From: Verrucomicrobiota bacterium
GTDB lineage: Bacteria; Verrucomicrobiota; Verrucomicrobiia; Limisphaerales; UBA1100
Length of the DNA stretch: 39,769 bases
Reading direction: 5' to 3'
Assembly: GCA_028343615.1 (NCBI GenBank)
Contig: JAOLZA010000022.1
Span: 1 to 39,769 of the forward strand
Positions within the stretch are counted from its first letter, which is position 1. Every line of letters begins with the position of its first letter. The notes under the pieces are model-generated. The model ran no database searches and was not told the DNA's origin. It saw nothing but the letters and a program-made list of their open reading frames with translations. A program made the translations under genes and the position numbers. Below, one piece after another: positions 7,832 to 16,840 of this stretch.

Positions 7832-9976
7832 TCACTCGTTAAATATTTTTGGCCGCGTCGCGGATTCGCAGCAGGATCTTTCATCAGCGAGGCGGGCGCG
7901 GTCTTTGCCGGGCGGCGTGTCGAGGAACAACACAAAGTCCAGCTGCGCCTTCGATGTGCCGCGTTCGTTCACGTACTTGTTCATAATGCCCACGGGCGTC
8001 ACTACTCTTTTGCCGAGCACCGGTTCGAGTTTGAATTTCAACAAGTCCCCAAAAGAATAATACAATAACTCGCTGCACACCAACTTGCTGTCACTGGAAA
8101 AATCAAATCCAAAATCGTAATCACGCCCGTGATAGCCGAAGGCATTACGGATGACGGTGGCTCTTTGATCACGATTGAGGCGCGGGCGCAGCACAGCCAC
8201 GTAATCCGCGTGCATCGAATGCTCAGCACTGGTGAACACAACGCCCTCACTCATGGCCTCGATGATCACGCGCGGACGGCTGTGCTCGGGACGTTGATGC
8301 GCCGCGCGCGCTTCGGCATCGAGCTCGGAATATTCTATGCCAATCGCTTCCAATTCTTCGGGTGTGCCCACGTACAGCGCGCAATGCGGCCAAAATCCAG
8401 GTAAAAATGCATTGGATAAATACCAGTTGCGCCGCTCCAGTATGATGTCGCCGGGCAGCAGCTTGGTTTTGGGGTCTTCAAGCGTCATCTGAATAAGATC
8501 CTCGGAGATGAAAGGCTCGCGCCGGACGATGCGAGTATCACCCATAAAAGAGGCCATCATTTTTTGTGCTTCGTAAAACGGGATGTTCACGTCCTGCTCA
8601 AGCTGCCGCCCGATGCGCGAAAACCACGCGCACACTGGATCAAGATCGGTTTTTTTCACCGCATTCTTCCCGAGTTGAATCCGTTTTGCCAGCCATGTGA
8701 CATCCGTGTCCGGCAAACCTACGCGCTTCCATCGCTCGCTATGTTTTTCAAAATGTACGCCGTAGGTTGCAAATAATTTCAGGTGATGCCGGTCGGTCAC
8801 GCTGTGGTAAACGATTTCGAATTGGCCGGACTTGAGCCAACCGGGTTCGCCTTCGTTGAGCTTGGCACGTGCGTAGTCGTTGTCGCGATACCTCGCCACA
8901 AACTCCCGGCCCGACTCCAACGCCACGGCTGCCGCGCCAAAGCCGGTGAGGAAGCAGCGGTCACGCAGGGGTTCATCCTGTACTTTTTTGAATCCGATAT
9001 AAACCCGCGCGAGTTGAATCAGCTCCTTACGATAGCCGATGTAGCGAATAAACAAATGCCGAATTTTCCGACTTTCTTCGGGTTCATAATCCTCCGGACC
9101 CTCCCGCTTCATACGATCGGCAATGCGTTGATGCAGCTCGACCGATTCCTTCCGCAGATGATCCATCCCCTCGGCGAGTTTTTTGAGCCGCAACGAATCG
9201 CGTTTCAATTGCTGTTCCAACTCCGCGGCGGGAATGTTTGCCAGCATCGAGTGCGCGTTGTCAAACGGACTAGGCGGTGGCATCGTCAGGCGGCCAAAAT
9301 AAAAACTGCCCGTGCAGAGTGCGGCCATGGCCGCCGTGATCAACACTGGCCGCATCCAGCGCGGCAGCGGGCGGGTATTTTTGGGGCGTTTTTTTAGCCA
9401 CCGGCCGATGATGACCAGCGACCCGCCTGTCGCCCCCAACGCCAGCGCAGTGGCCGCCCAATGCCACCAAGCGGGCAGCGTCGAAAATGGATTAGCCCGA
9501 AACGCCAACCCGATTAACAATGCCCCCAGCCCCGCCGTTAAGCCCAGCGTCGTGCGACCGGAATTCCATTCCCACCGCGCACCTGCACGCCACAAGACCT
9601 GAAGCCAACCCAACCCCACAGCCATAACCACCGTGCCCCACCACAGCCGCCAGCCCAGCACCAAGGATTGCACCCGCCAGCTTTCGCTCCATACGAGCAG
9701 TTGAAAAAAGACCTCCGACGCCGCCACAAACCCAAGCGCCACCCACCCCAGTCGCGTCAGTCGCCCGTCCAGCGGATGAGCCATGCGCGCAAACGCAGCG
9801 CCCGTGAGCACTCCGAACGCGCAGAACGCCAGCTGCCCCATCGGAGGTTGGAACCGCCCCAGCACAAAGCCAGCCAGCAACAACAGTAGCAAAATCAGTG
9901 ACGCACTCCACTGGATCATCCGATACCACGGACGCCAAAGAGTCTTGGGGTTATCCGTTTGTTCGTCATCCAACAT
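7832..9976 (-). CDS. Membrane-anchored YiiX/YebB-like permuted papain-fold (NlpC/P60-type) hydrolase
   Basis: The 714-residue protein has three parts. Residues about 20-235 hold roughly seven hydrophobic segments. Residues about 240-500 are a soluble, partly coiled-coil region starting near LEQQLKRDSLRLKKL. The C-terminal domain (about 505-690) matches the permuted NlpC/P60 or YiiX group: LLPGDIILERR, then the W-P-H531-C-A-L-Y-V-G segment, then C634 in KLVCSELLYYSF. The His precedes the nucleophile Cys, the permuted order. Relatives are cysteine peptidases, amidases or lipid-acting enzymes; the substrate here is unknown. With the membrane part first, the catalytic domain is probably tethered at the inner membrane. 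The gene converges on ychF with 15 bases between stops and is divergent from the isomerase gene. Confidence 0.8.
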   Translation of the reverse strand: MLDDEQTDNPKTLWRPWYRMIQWSASLILLLLLLAGFVLGRFQPPMGQLAFCAFGVLTGAAFARMAHPLDGRLTRLGWVALGFVAASEVFFQLLVWSESWRVQSLVLGWRLWWGTVVMAVGLGWLQVLWRAGARWEWNSGRTTLGLTAGLGALLIGLAFRANPFSTLPAWWHWAATALALGATGGSLVIIGRWLKKRPKNTRPLPRWMRPVLITAAMAALCTGSFYFGRLTMPPPSPFDNAHSMLANIPAAELEQQLKRDSLRLKKLAEGMDHLRKESVELHQRIADRMKREGPEDYEPEESRKIRHLFIRYIGYRKELIQLARVYIGFKKVQDEPLRDRCFLTGFGAAAVALESGREFVARYRDNDYARAKLNEGEPGWLKSGQFEIVYHSVTDRHHLKLFATYGVHFEKHSERWKRVGLPDTDVTWLAKRIQLGKNAVKKTDLDPVCAWFSRIGRQLEQDVNIPFYEAQKMMASFMGDTRIVRREPFISEDLIQMTLEDPKTKLLPGDIILERRNWYLSNAFLPGFWPHCALYVGTPEELEAIGIEYSELDAEARAAHQRPEHSRPRVIIEAMSEGVVFTSAEHSMHADYVAVLRPRLNRDQRATVIRNAFGYHGRDYDFGFDFSSDSKLVCSELLYYSFGDLLKFKLEPVLGKRVVTPVGIMNKYVNERGTSKAQLDFVLFLDTPPGKDRARLADERSCCESATRPKIFNE

Positions 9977-10064
9977 TAAATCAAACTAATATAAACTGGC
10001 GCAAATTCCAATTCTCAAATGCAAATCGTTGCGCTTTTAACTCTGATGGCTACCCTCTTTGCCA

Positions 10065-10871
10065 ATGAAATTTTGCTTGAACACCAGCACCATCAAGCCG
10101 CAGCCGCTCGTGAAAAAAATCGAGCTTGCGGGCGCCGTCGGTTACGACGGCATCGAACTTTGGCTCAATGATATTTACGATCACATCGGCCGCGGTGGCG
10201 AGGTAAATGATGTTGAAAAGGCGCTGGCTGATTACGGGCTGATCGTGCCCAGCGTCATCGCCATCCGCCAATGGGGTGATCAGGACGGCTGGGAATATGA
10301 ACTGGTAAAAGATGAAGCCCGGCGGCGGTTTGCGCTGGGGGCGCGATTGGGCGCGCCGTTTATCGTAGCCACGCCACCGCTTGAATTGACACGGCAGGAT
10401 CATCTGCCCGAACGATACCGCGACCTGCTACAAATTGGCCGCGAAGAAGGCATCCGGCCCACCTTCGAATACATCAGTTTTTTCAAGAGCGTGAATAATC
10501 TTGCTGACACCTGGCGCATTGTGCAGGCGACGGATGATGAAGATGCCACGCTCATCCTTGATGCGTTTCACACATGGAATAGCACCTCGAATTTGGAGTT
10601 ACTGCGCGCCATCCCTGTGGAAAAAATCAGCCACTATCACATCGACGACGCGCATCCGAACAAAACCCCCACAACGCAAACAGATCCCGACCGCGTGATG
10701 CTCGGCGAAGGCCAGATTGATCTTGCCGGGGAACTGAAGGTGCTGCGGGAAATCGGCTACGACAAGACAATGAGCCTCGAGCTTTTTAACAAAGACTTAT
10801 GGGCGAAGAATCCACTTGATGTGATTTCCATTGGATTAGAACGGATGAAAGCACTTTGGGCGGCTACTTAA
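10065..10871 (+). CDS. Sugar phosphate isomerase/epimerase-like TIM-barrel protein
   Basis: The ATG at 10065 gives 268 residues starting MKFCLNTSTIK; a TTG two codons upstream is also possible. The sequence follows the xylose-isomerase-like TIM-barrel (AP endonuclease 2 type) pattern. Candidate metal ligands sit at strand ends: Glu in PTFEYISF, Asp/His in LILDAFHTW, His/Asp in HYHIDDAH and the late Glu in SLELFN. Members interconvert or epimerise sugars and inositol derivatives; the exact substrate cannot be told. The gene runs toward the sodium:solute symporter, and their 3' ends overlap by 8 bases, so they converge rather than form an operon. Confidence 0.82.
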   Translation: MKFCLNTSTIKPQPLVKKIELAGAVGYDGIELWLNDIYDHIGRGGEVNDVEKALADYGLIVPSVIAIRQWGDQDGWEYELVKDEARRRFALGARLGAPFIVATPPLELTRQDHLPERYRDLLQIGREEGIRPTFEYISFFKSVNNLADTWRIVQATDDEDATLILDAFHTWNSTSNLELLRAIPVEKISHYHIDDAHPNKTPTTQTDPDRVMLGEGQIDLAGELKVLREIGYDKTMSLELFNKDLWAKNPLDVISIGLERMKALWAAT

Positions 10872-12966
10872 AATAGTACATCATAAAAACCGCACTTGCT
10901 GCCAGCAACCCGGCCCAGAAGCGATCTTCGCGCAGCAGACTGTACGCTCGGCCTTTGGCAGCAGCGGTAAGCACCACCTTGAAAAGAGAGTCCATAAACA
11001 TCAAGAACGTCCAGGCTGCCGCCGCCATGCCGGCGGCCATGGGCGAAACGAGTTGGCCAGTCATCAGCACTCCCAACATCACAAACACCAGAAGTGACCC
11101 CAGTAGTTTCATGCCAAAATGCTGTAAATCCGCCGGCCGAATAAGGTTGAGGCCTACCCAGGTCATTCGCGATTTATCTTCATTAGGCTCTTCATTCCCG
11201 GCAAACAACCGGTAAAACCCACCCCCCGCCAGCGCGCAAATGAGGCAGAGCATAAAGTTTGACACCATGAAGTGATCCCCACCCACCCAGTCGGTCATTG
11301 CTGCAGAATACATGAACAAGCAAAACATCGCCAACACGCCGACAAAAACAAGTGTGGCCGCTTTCCGTTTGAAGCCGCTCGTACTTGCCAAATTACTGAT
11401 GACCGCATTGGCCAGCAACGCGAAGATGAATGCCACAAAAACACTGTGGAAAAAATTCAACTCGTAGCCAAAGAAACGGGTGATCTCAGGATTATCTGAC
11501 CACACCGCCACGTATAAAGGCGGCAGCCCGTAAGACACCACCACACCGGTAACGATGGCGGCAAACCCGCCCGCCGCCGTTGCTCCCCGCCACAACATAC
11601 CCAGCAAAAATGCCGCTACAATACCGGTCACCAGCCGACTTTGATGCTTGGCCACATAAGTAAAAAAAGGCTCCTTTGAGTTAGGGTCGAAAACCAGGAT
11701 CGTCAATAATGCCGCGCCCACCACCATGGCCACGATCAACCAGCGGCCCATGCGAACCAATTCATCATCGGTAGCTTTGGGGTTGATAAATTTTTTGTAT
11801 AAATCAAATGTGATTAATGTAGAAGCGGAGTTGAGCATAGAATCCACGCTCGAAAGAATTGCGCCGATCAATCCGGCGGCCACCAGCCCCACCAAGCCCG
11901 GCACCGCAAGCGGTGCCACCACTTCACGCAGCAACATCGGAAAGGCGGTATCGCCATCGAGCGTCACGCCCGGCATAGTTTGTTTGAATAAATAATACGC
12001 CGCAATGCCCGTGCCGATGGAGACAAACGGGATAAGCAGCTTGAAAAAGCCAGCGGTGATGATGCCCGCACGGGCGTCCTTAAGCGACCGCGCGGCCAAC
12101 GCGCGCTGTACCACGAATTGGTTTGCGCCCCAATAATACATGTGCAGCACCATCAAGCCCGAAAGCATTCCTGTCCACGGACGCTGCGGGTGGTCGCTAG
12201 GCAAATAAAGGTGGAGCATGTCCTTGCCCTGCACCACCTTGTCCAGCTCGCGGCCTTCGTCGAATTTCACCATCGTGGCCCAACCGCCGATGAGATCGTG
12301 ATTAAATGTGCACCACGCCACAATCAGCATACCTAGCAGAATGAAGATCGACTGAATCGCATCCGTGATAATCACCGCGCGCAGCCCGCCCACTACCGTG
12401 TACACCCCGGCCACCACCGCCATAATCACCACGCCGGCGACATAATAGCCTTGGTCGATTTGGATACTTTGCCCGGCCTGCACTGCAGCTTTCATTTGCT
12501 CCGGATCGGCCAGTAAAATATTCACCGCGCGAGAGCCCACATAAAAAGCGGGGAGAATCATAATCAACACAATGATCACCAACATGATCAGCGCGTACGC
12601 CATGCGGCTGCGGTCATCAAAGCGACGCGCAAGGTAATCGGAGAGCGTGTACACGTGCAGCTTGCGATACATCGGCAGAAAAAAATAACAGAGCATCAAC
12701 AGGCCCGCGATTGCGGTGATCTCGAATTGACTTTCAACGAAGCCAAGCGTGAAGCCGATGGCCATGAAGCCCACCATATGATTAGCCGAGACGTTTGTAC
12801 CGAACACTGAACCGGCCACGCCCCACCAAGGGATATCTTTATCGGCAAGAAAATAGCTCTGCGCGGTTTTGCCCGACCCGCGCCCGGCCCACAGCCCCAC
12901 GGCCATCACCGCCAGCAGCGAGCCGAAGAACACCACGAAATCAGTTGTCGAGAGTATGCCTTCCAT
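10864..12966 (-). CDS. Sodium:solute symporter (SSS) family transporter
   Basis: This 700-residue protein has some fourteen or more hydrophobic segments. The N-terminus (FADKDIPWWGVAGSVFGTNVSANH-like, here FLADKDIPWWG at about 38-48) and the repeated Gly/Ser-rich helices (GLIGAILSSVDSMLNSAST) match the SSS/LeuT-fold symporters that couple Na+ entry to uptake of sugars, inositol or related solutes. The closest recognisable style is the SGLT-like branch common in Verrucomicrobiota and Planctomycetes. It is longer than the common 500-600 residues because of extra helices after residue 550. It lies beside an isomerase-like gene, compatible with sugar use, but the substrate is inference only. Confidence 0.9.
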   Translation of the reverse strand: MEGILSTTDFVVFFGSLLAVMAVGLWAGRGSGKTAQSYFLADKDIPWWGVAGSVFGTNVSANHMVGFMAIGFTLGFVESQFEITAIAGLLMLCYFFLPMYRKLHVYTLSDYLARRFDDRSRMAYALIMLVIIVLIMILPAFYVGSRAVNILLADPEQMKAAVQAGQSIQIDQGYYVAGVVIMAVVAGVYTVVGGLRAVIITDAIQSIFILLGMLIVAWCTFNHDLIGGWATMVKFDEGRELDKVVQGKDMLHLYLPSDHPQRPWTGMLSGLMVLHMYYWGANQFVVQRALAARSLKDARAGIITAGFFKLLIPFVSIGTGIAAYYLFKQTMPGVTLDGDTAFPMLLREVVAPLAVPGLVGLVAAGLIGAILSSVDSMLNSASTLITFDLYKKFINPKATDDELVRMGRWLIVAMVVGAALLTILVFDPNSKEPFFTYVAKHQSRLVTGIVAAFLLGMLWRGATAAGGFAAIVTGVVVSYGLPPLYVAVWSDNPEITRFFGYELNFFHSVFVAFIFALLANAVISNLASTSGFKRKAATLVFVGVLAMFCLFMYSAAMTDWVGGDHFMVSNFMLCLICALAGGGFYRLFAGNEEPNEDKSRMTWVGLNLIRPADLQHFGMKLLGSLLVFVMLGVLMTGQLVSPMAAGMAAAAWTFLMFMDSLFKVVLTAAAKGRAYSLLREDRFWAGLLAASAVFMMYYFK

Positions 12967-13071
12967 GGCCGCTAGTTGCGTGCAAAAGAACGCACTTAAT
13001 TTGCCTCATCACCGCGCCAAAACCAAGCTCCGGTTAATGACAACGTGCCGCGAACATGCTAAACTTTGCTC

Positions 13072-13827
13072 ATGCCCAGAAAACTCGCCGACTGGTTGCG
13101 CGAATCGAAGAGCATCCTTATCTTCACCGGCGCGGGCATTTCCACGCCGAGCGGCATCCCCGCCTTTCGCGGTAAAGGCGGCATTTGGACCACGCGCCAG
13201 CCGGTATATTATCAGGATTTCATAGAGCGCGAGGCGGCTCGCATCGAGTACTGGGAATACAAACTCGAGATGTGGGAAACGCACGGCAATGCAAAGCCGA
13301 ACGTCATTCACCAAAGCATCGTCCGCCTCGAACAAGCGGGTAAAGTGAAATTGGTCGTCACACAAAACATCGACGGTCTCCATCGCGCCGCCGGCACAAG
13401 CGAGGAAATGCTGGTGGAAATCCACGGCACCGGCTCACTCGCCGAATGCCAAATTTGCGGCGCGCGCAATCCCGTCGAGGCCAGCTTCACGCAATTCAAA
13501 AAAACCCGGCAACCGCCCATCTGCGAATGCGGCGGTTTCCTCAAGCCCGCCACCATCAGTTTCGGCCAAAACCTGCGCGAGCCCGACCTCGCCCGTGCCT
13601 TTGCCGTAGCCGACGCCTGTGACCTCGTCATCGCCCTCGGCTCCACCCTCTCTGTCAGCCCAGCCAACACTATCCCTCTCGCTGCCGCCCAAGCCGGTGT
13701 GCCTTACATCATCATCAATCGTGACGGGACTGATCATGACTGCCTTCCCCAAGTTACCCTTCGTCTTACTGGTAATGTGGAAGATCTCTTCCCGCCCGCC
13801 GTAGATAACATTTTATCAGGTGACTGA
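13072..13827 (+). CDS. Sir2-family NAD-dependent protein deacylase (sirtuin)
   Basis: The ATG at 13072 gives 251 residues; a TTG two codons earlier is the alternative. The NAD-binding GAGIST (about 20-25) and SGIPAFRG, the TQNIDGLHR motif, the catalytic-position H118 in EIHGTGS, and four zinc-type cysteines (CQIC and, further on, CECG) are all present in order. GSTLSVSPAN and the late IINRDGTDHD complete the Rossmann side. Sirtuins remove acyl groups from lysines while consuming NAD+. The gene is divergent from the symporter across about 100 bases and is followed 60 bases later by the propeller/cupredoxin gene on the same strand. No functional link with that gene is evident. Confidence 0.93.
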   Translation: MPRKLADWLRESKSILIFTGAGISTPSGIPAFRGKGGIWTTRQPVYYQDFIEREAARIEYWEYKLEMWETHGNAKPNVIHQSIVRLEQAGKVKLVVTQNIDGLHRAAGTSEEMLVEIHGTGSLAECQICGARNPVEASFTQFKKTRQPPICECGGFLKPATISFGQNLREPDLARAFAVADACDLVIALGSTLSVSPANTIPLAAAQAGVPYIIINRDGTDHDCLPQVTLRLTGNVEDLFPPAVDNILSGD

Positions 13828-13887
13828 AAAACCTTGCGCACGCTGTTCGACTGCCTCATTTTGCCAGTTCACCCATTTAGGCATTTT

Positions 13888-16767
13888 ATGGAACGTATTA
13901 TTCTAACACTTCTGGTGATTTCACCTTTCGTACTTTCTGCACAAACCCCGCAATGGATTTGGCCGGATCGCGCGGAGAAATCTGAAACCGTGTATTTCCG
14001 CAAGGTTGTGGAACTGCCTGCTGGCAAAATTAAGTCGGCCAAGCTGCAAGCCACCTGTGATAACGGCTTCTCCCTGTTCGTGAACGGCAAACCCGCGCTC
14101 GCCGGAGACAACTGGAACAGCAATTACAGCGCTGACATTGCCAAGCTGCTCACCGCCGGCCCCAATGTCATCGCCGTGGAAGGCCGCAACCAAGGCGGCA
14201 TCGCCGGGTTTGTGGCACAACTCGAGATCGCGCTTGATGGCAAGAAAACCACCATAGTTACGGACACCTCCTGGACGGCAACCCGCACATTCTACGGTCA
14301 ATGGAAGAGTGGCAAAGGCAAGGATTGGGCCAAAACGATATCCACCGGGAAGATGGGCGATGGACCGTGGGGCAATGTTTTCAACGGCGCAGCCCGTGGC
14401 AGCAGCACACCCGGTGATGGCGGCGCAATCAAGGTCGCAAAAGGTTTCAAGGCCGATCTCCTCTACACTGTACCCAAGGGTGAGCAGGGCACGTGGGTGG
14501 CCATCTGTGCGGACGACAAGGGGCGACTGATTGCCAGTGATCAGGGCAACAAGGGTCTATATCGGATCGACGTGAGTGGTGAAGACCCGAAGGTCGAGAA
14601 ACTAAACATAAACATCTCCAGTGCCCAAGGCCTGCTCTATGCCCACGGAGCTCTGTGGGTAAATATCAATGGCGGCGGCGCTTCCGGCGTCCATCGTCTT
14701 ACCGATACCAACGGAGACGACCAGTATGACAAGGATGAACATATTATGCCCCTACGCGCCGGCGGAGAGCATGGCCCACACGCCCTCGTGCTGAGCCCCG
14801 ATCAAAAGCATATCTACATGGTTGCCGGCAACATGACTCCCATGCCCAAGGAGAAATTTGCCCACTCGCGCGTACCCACCAACTGGGGTGAGGATCATCT
14901 TCTCAAGCGGCTACCTGATGCCCGCGGCCACGCCTCCAACATTCGGGCGCCAGGCGGATGGATTGCCCGATTTGATGAGGATGGTAAAAACTGGGAAACC
15001 TTCGCTATGGGATTCCGGAATACCTACGACATGGCATTCAACGTAGACGGAGAACTCTTTGCCTATGACTCGGACATGGAATGGGATGCAGGTACACCAT
15101 GGTATCGCCCCACGCGCTTCTATCATGTAACCAGTGGTGCTGACTTTGGCTGGCGGACAGGGACCGGCAAATGGCCGCAGTGGTATCCAGACTGCCTGCC
15201 GGGCGCGTACGGCATTGGCCCGGGCTCGCCGGTGGGCGTCGTGGCCGGGCTCGGCGCGAAGTTTCCCGCCAAATACCAAAAAGCGATTTACTGCCTCGAC
15301 TGGACCTACGGCACCATGTCCGCCATGCACCTCACGGCCGAGGGCGCCTCGTACACGGCCGAACGCGAGGAATTTGTCGCCAGCTCCCAGCTGCGCATGA
15401 CCGATGCCGCCATCAACCCAAAGGACGGCGCGATGTACTTTACCGTTGGCGGCCGCGGCGGCCAAAGCACGCTCTACCGCGTCACCTACACCGGCAAAGA
15501 AAGCACCGCGCCCGTGAAGGCCCAGTCACCTCACGCCGATCTGCGCAAGGTGCGGCGTAATCTGGAGTCGCTCCACAAACGACAAGACGGGGCCATCAAA
15601 AAGGTGTGGCCCGGGGCCATTGAAAAGGCGTGGCGTTACCTCGGCCATGCTGACCGCCACATCCGCTGGGCCGCCCGCGTGGCTTTGGAACATCAGCCCG
15701 TCACCGAGTGGCAGGGCAGAGCCCTCGTCGAGACCGATTTGCAGGCCTCTCTCACCGCCTCGTGCGCCCTCGCGCGTCACGGCGATGCCTCGCTCCAAGG
15801 CAAACTCATCACCGAACTCGGCCGAATCGATTGGGCCAATCTGGATCCCGGCCAACAAGCCGAGTTCCTGCGCGTTTATCAGCTCGCCTTCATCCGCATG
15901 GGTAAACCCAGCGAAGCGATCGCCGCCGCAGTGGAGAAGAAACTGGATGCCGTTTATCCCGCACCCCTGCCCGCCATCAACCGCGAGCTTTGCACGCTGC
16001 TGGTTTACCTGGAATCGCCCAATGTTGTTTCCAAGACGCTGGCGCTGATGTCGCAAAGCAGCGATCAATCCAAGCACAACTGGAGCCCCGAACTGCTCGC
16101 GCGCAATGCCGGTTACGCCCGCGCCTTTGCCGCCACCGCCGCCAGCTCGCCGCAGCGCGACCAAATCCATTACGCCAAGGAACTGCGCAACTTGAAAACC
16201 CACTGGACCGACGCGCAGCGCTTGGAATATTTCCGTTGGTACCGCAAGGCCGAGAGCTTTAAGGGCGGTAACAGTTTTGGCGGATTTTTGAAAAACTTCC
16301 GCGCCGAGGCATTGGCCAATGTGCCTGAAAAACTAAAACCGGCCATCGCCAAAATCCAAAGCGAACCGGTGAATGACGGCCCGGATTTTAAAATCGACAC
16401 GCGCCTCACCCTCGGCGTGGCGCCGCAAATGAAATTCGACAAGACCGTGCTCCAAGTCAAAGTCGGCGCCGGCGTGGAGCTTGCCTTTACGAACAACGAT
16501 CCCATGCCCATGATGCACAATCTTGTGCTCGTGAAACCCGGGGCGCACTTGCCTATTGTGGCCGACGCCGCCGTCATGGGCGCCGACGGTATGGCCAACA
16601 GCTTCGTGCCCGAGAGCAACCAGGTGCTGGCCTACACCCCGCTGGTCCTCCCCGGCAACACCTACAAACTCTACTTCAAGGCCCCCACCAAGCCCGGCAA
16701 ATACGAATACATCTGCACCTATCCAGGTCACGGCCTCACCATGTGGGGAATCCTGCATGTCAAATAG
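13888..16767 (+). CDS. Secreted beta-propeller protein with N-terminal galactose-binding-like and C-terminal cupredoxin domains
   Basis: The ATG at 13888 places a signal peptide (hydrophobic residues 4-17, cleavage after LSA-18) at the start, so it is preferred to the TTG at 13834. Residues about 22-125 resemble the beta-sandwich ahead of rhamnosidase-type enzymes (WIWPDRAE, TVYFRK, LFVNGK). Residues about 180-555 look like a six-bladed glucose-dehydrogenase-like propeller (HGPHALVLSPD, GGWIARFDEDG, YDMAFNVDGELFAYDSDMEWD). A helical-repeat region follows. The last 125 residues form a plastocyanin/azurin-like domain with a complete type-1 copper set: H877, C943, H948 and M952. Multi-domain secreted proteins of this type are abundant in PVC bacteria, usually with haem c; here copper takes that place and no CxxCH is seen. 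It probably oxidises a sugar or passes electrons in the periplasm; the substrate is unknown. Confidence 0.82.
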   Translation: MERIILTLLVISPFVLSAQTPQWIWPDRAEKSETVYFRKVVELPAGKIKSAKLQATCDNGFSLFVNGKPALAGDNWNSNYSADIAKLLTAGPNVIAVEGRNQGGIAGFVAQLEIALDGKKTTIVTDTSWTATRTFYGQWKSGKGKDWAKTISTGKMGDGPWGNVFNGAARGSSTPGDGGAIKVAKGFKADLLYTVPKGEQGTWVAICADDKGRLIASDQGNKGLYRIDVSGEDPKVEKLNINISSAQGLLYAHGALWVNINGGGASGVHRLTDTNGDDQYDKDEHIMPLRAGGEHGPHALVLSPDQKHIYMVAGNMTPMPKEKFAHSRVPTNWGEDHLLKRLPDARGHASNIRAPGGWIARFDEDGKNWETFAMGFRNTYDMAFNVDGELFAYDSDMEWDAGTPWYRPTRFYHVTSGADFGWRTGTGKWPQWYPDCLPGAYGIGPGSPVGVVAGLGAKFPAKYQKAIYCLDWTYGTMSAMHLTAEGASYTAEREEFVASSQLRMTDAAINPKDGAMYFTVGGRGGQSTLYRVTYTGKESTAPVKAQSPHADLRKVRRNLESLHKRQDGAIKKVWPGAIEKAWRYLGHADRHIRWAARVALEHQPVTEWQGRALVETDLQASLTASCALARHGDASLQGKLITELGRIDWANLDPGQQAEFLRVYQLAFIRMGKPSEAIAAAVEKKLDAVYPAPLPAINRELCTLLVYLESPNVVSKTLALMSQSSDQSKHNWSPELLARNAGYARAFAATAASSPQRDQIHYAKELRNLKTHWTDAQRLEYFRWYRKAESFKGGNSFGGFLKNFRAEALANVPEKLKPAIAKIQSEPVNDGPDFKIDTRLTLGVAPQMKFDKTVLQVKVGAGVELAFTNNDPMPMMHNLVLVKPGAHLPIVADAAVMGADGMANSFVPESNQVLAYTPLVLPGNTYKLYFKAPTKPGKYEYICTYPGHGLTMWGILHVK

Positions 16768-16840
16768 GCTCTATAAACGTTGTACCAATGAACTATTTAG
16801 GCTAACCACTGCAGCCTCTTATTTGAACCCAGCCTAAACC

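Noticed and set aside
9999-10034. Inverted repeat GCGCAA/TTGCGC between the YiiX-like and isomerase genes
   Set aside because: Only six bases per arm with 24 between; such pairs occur by chance and no regulator gene is near.
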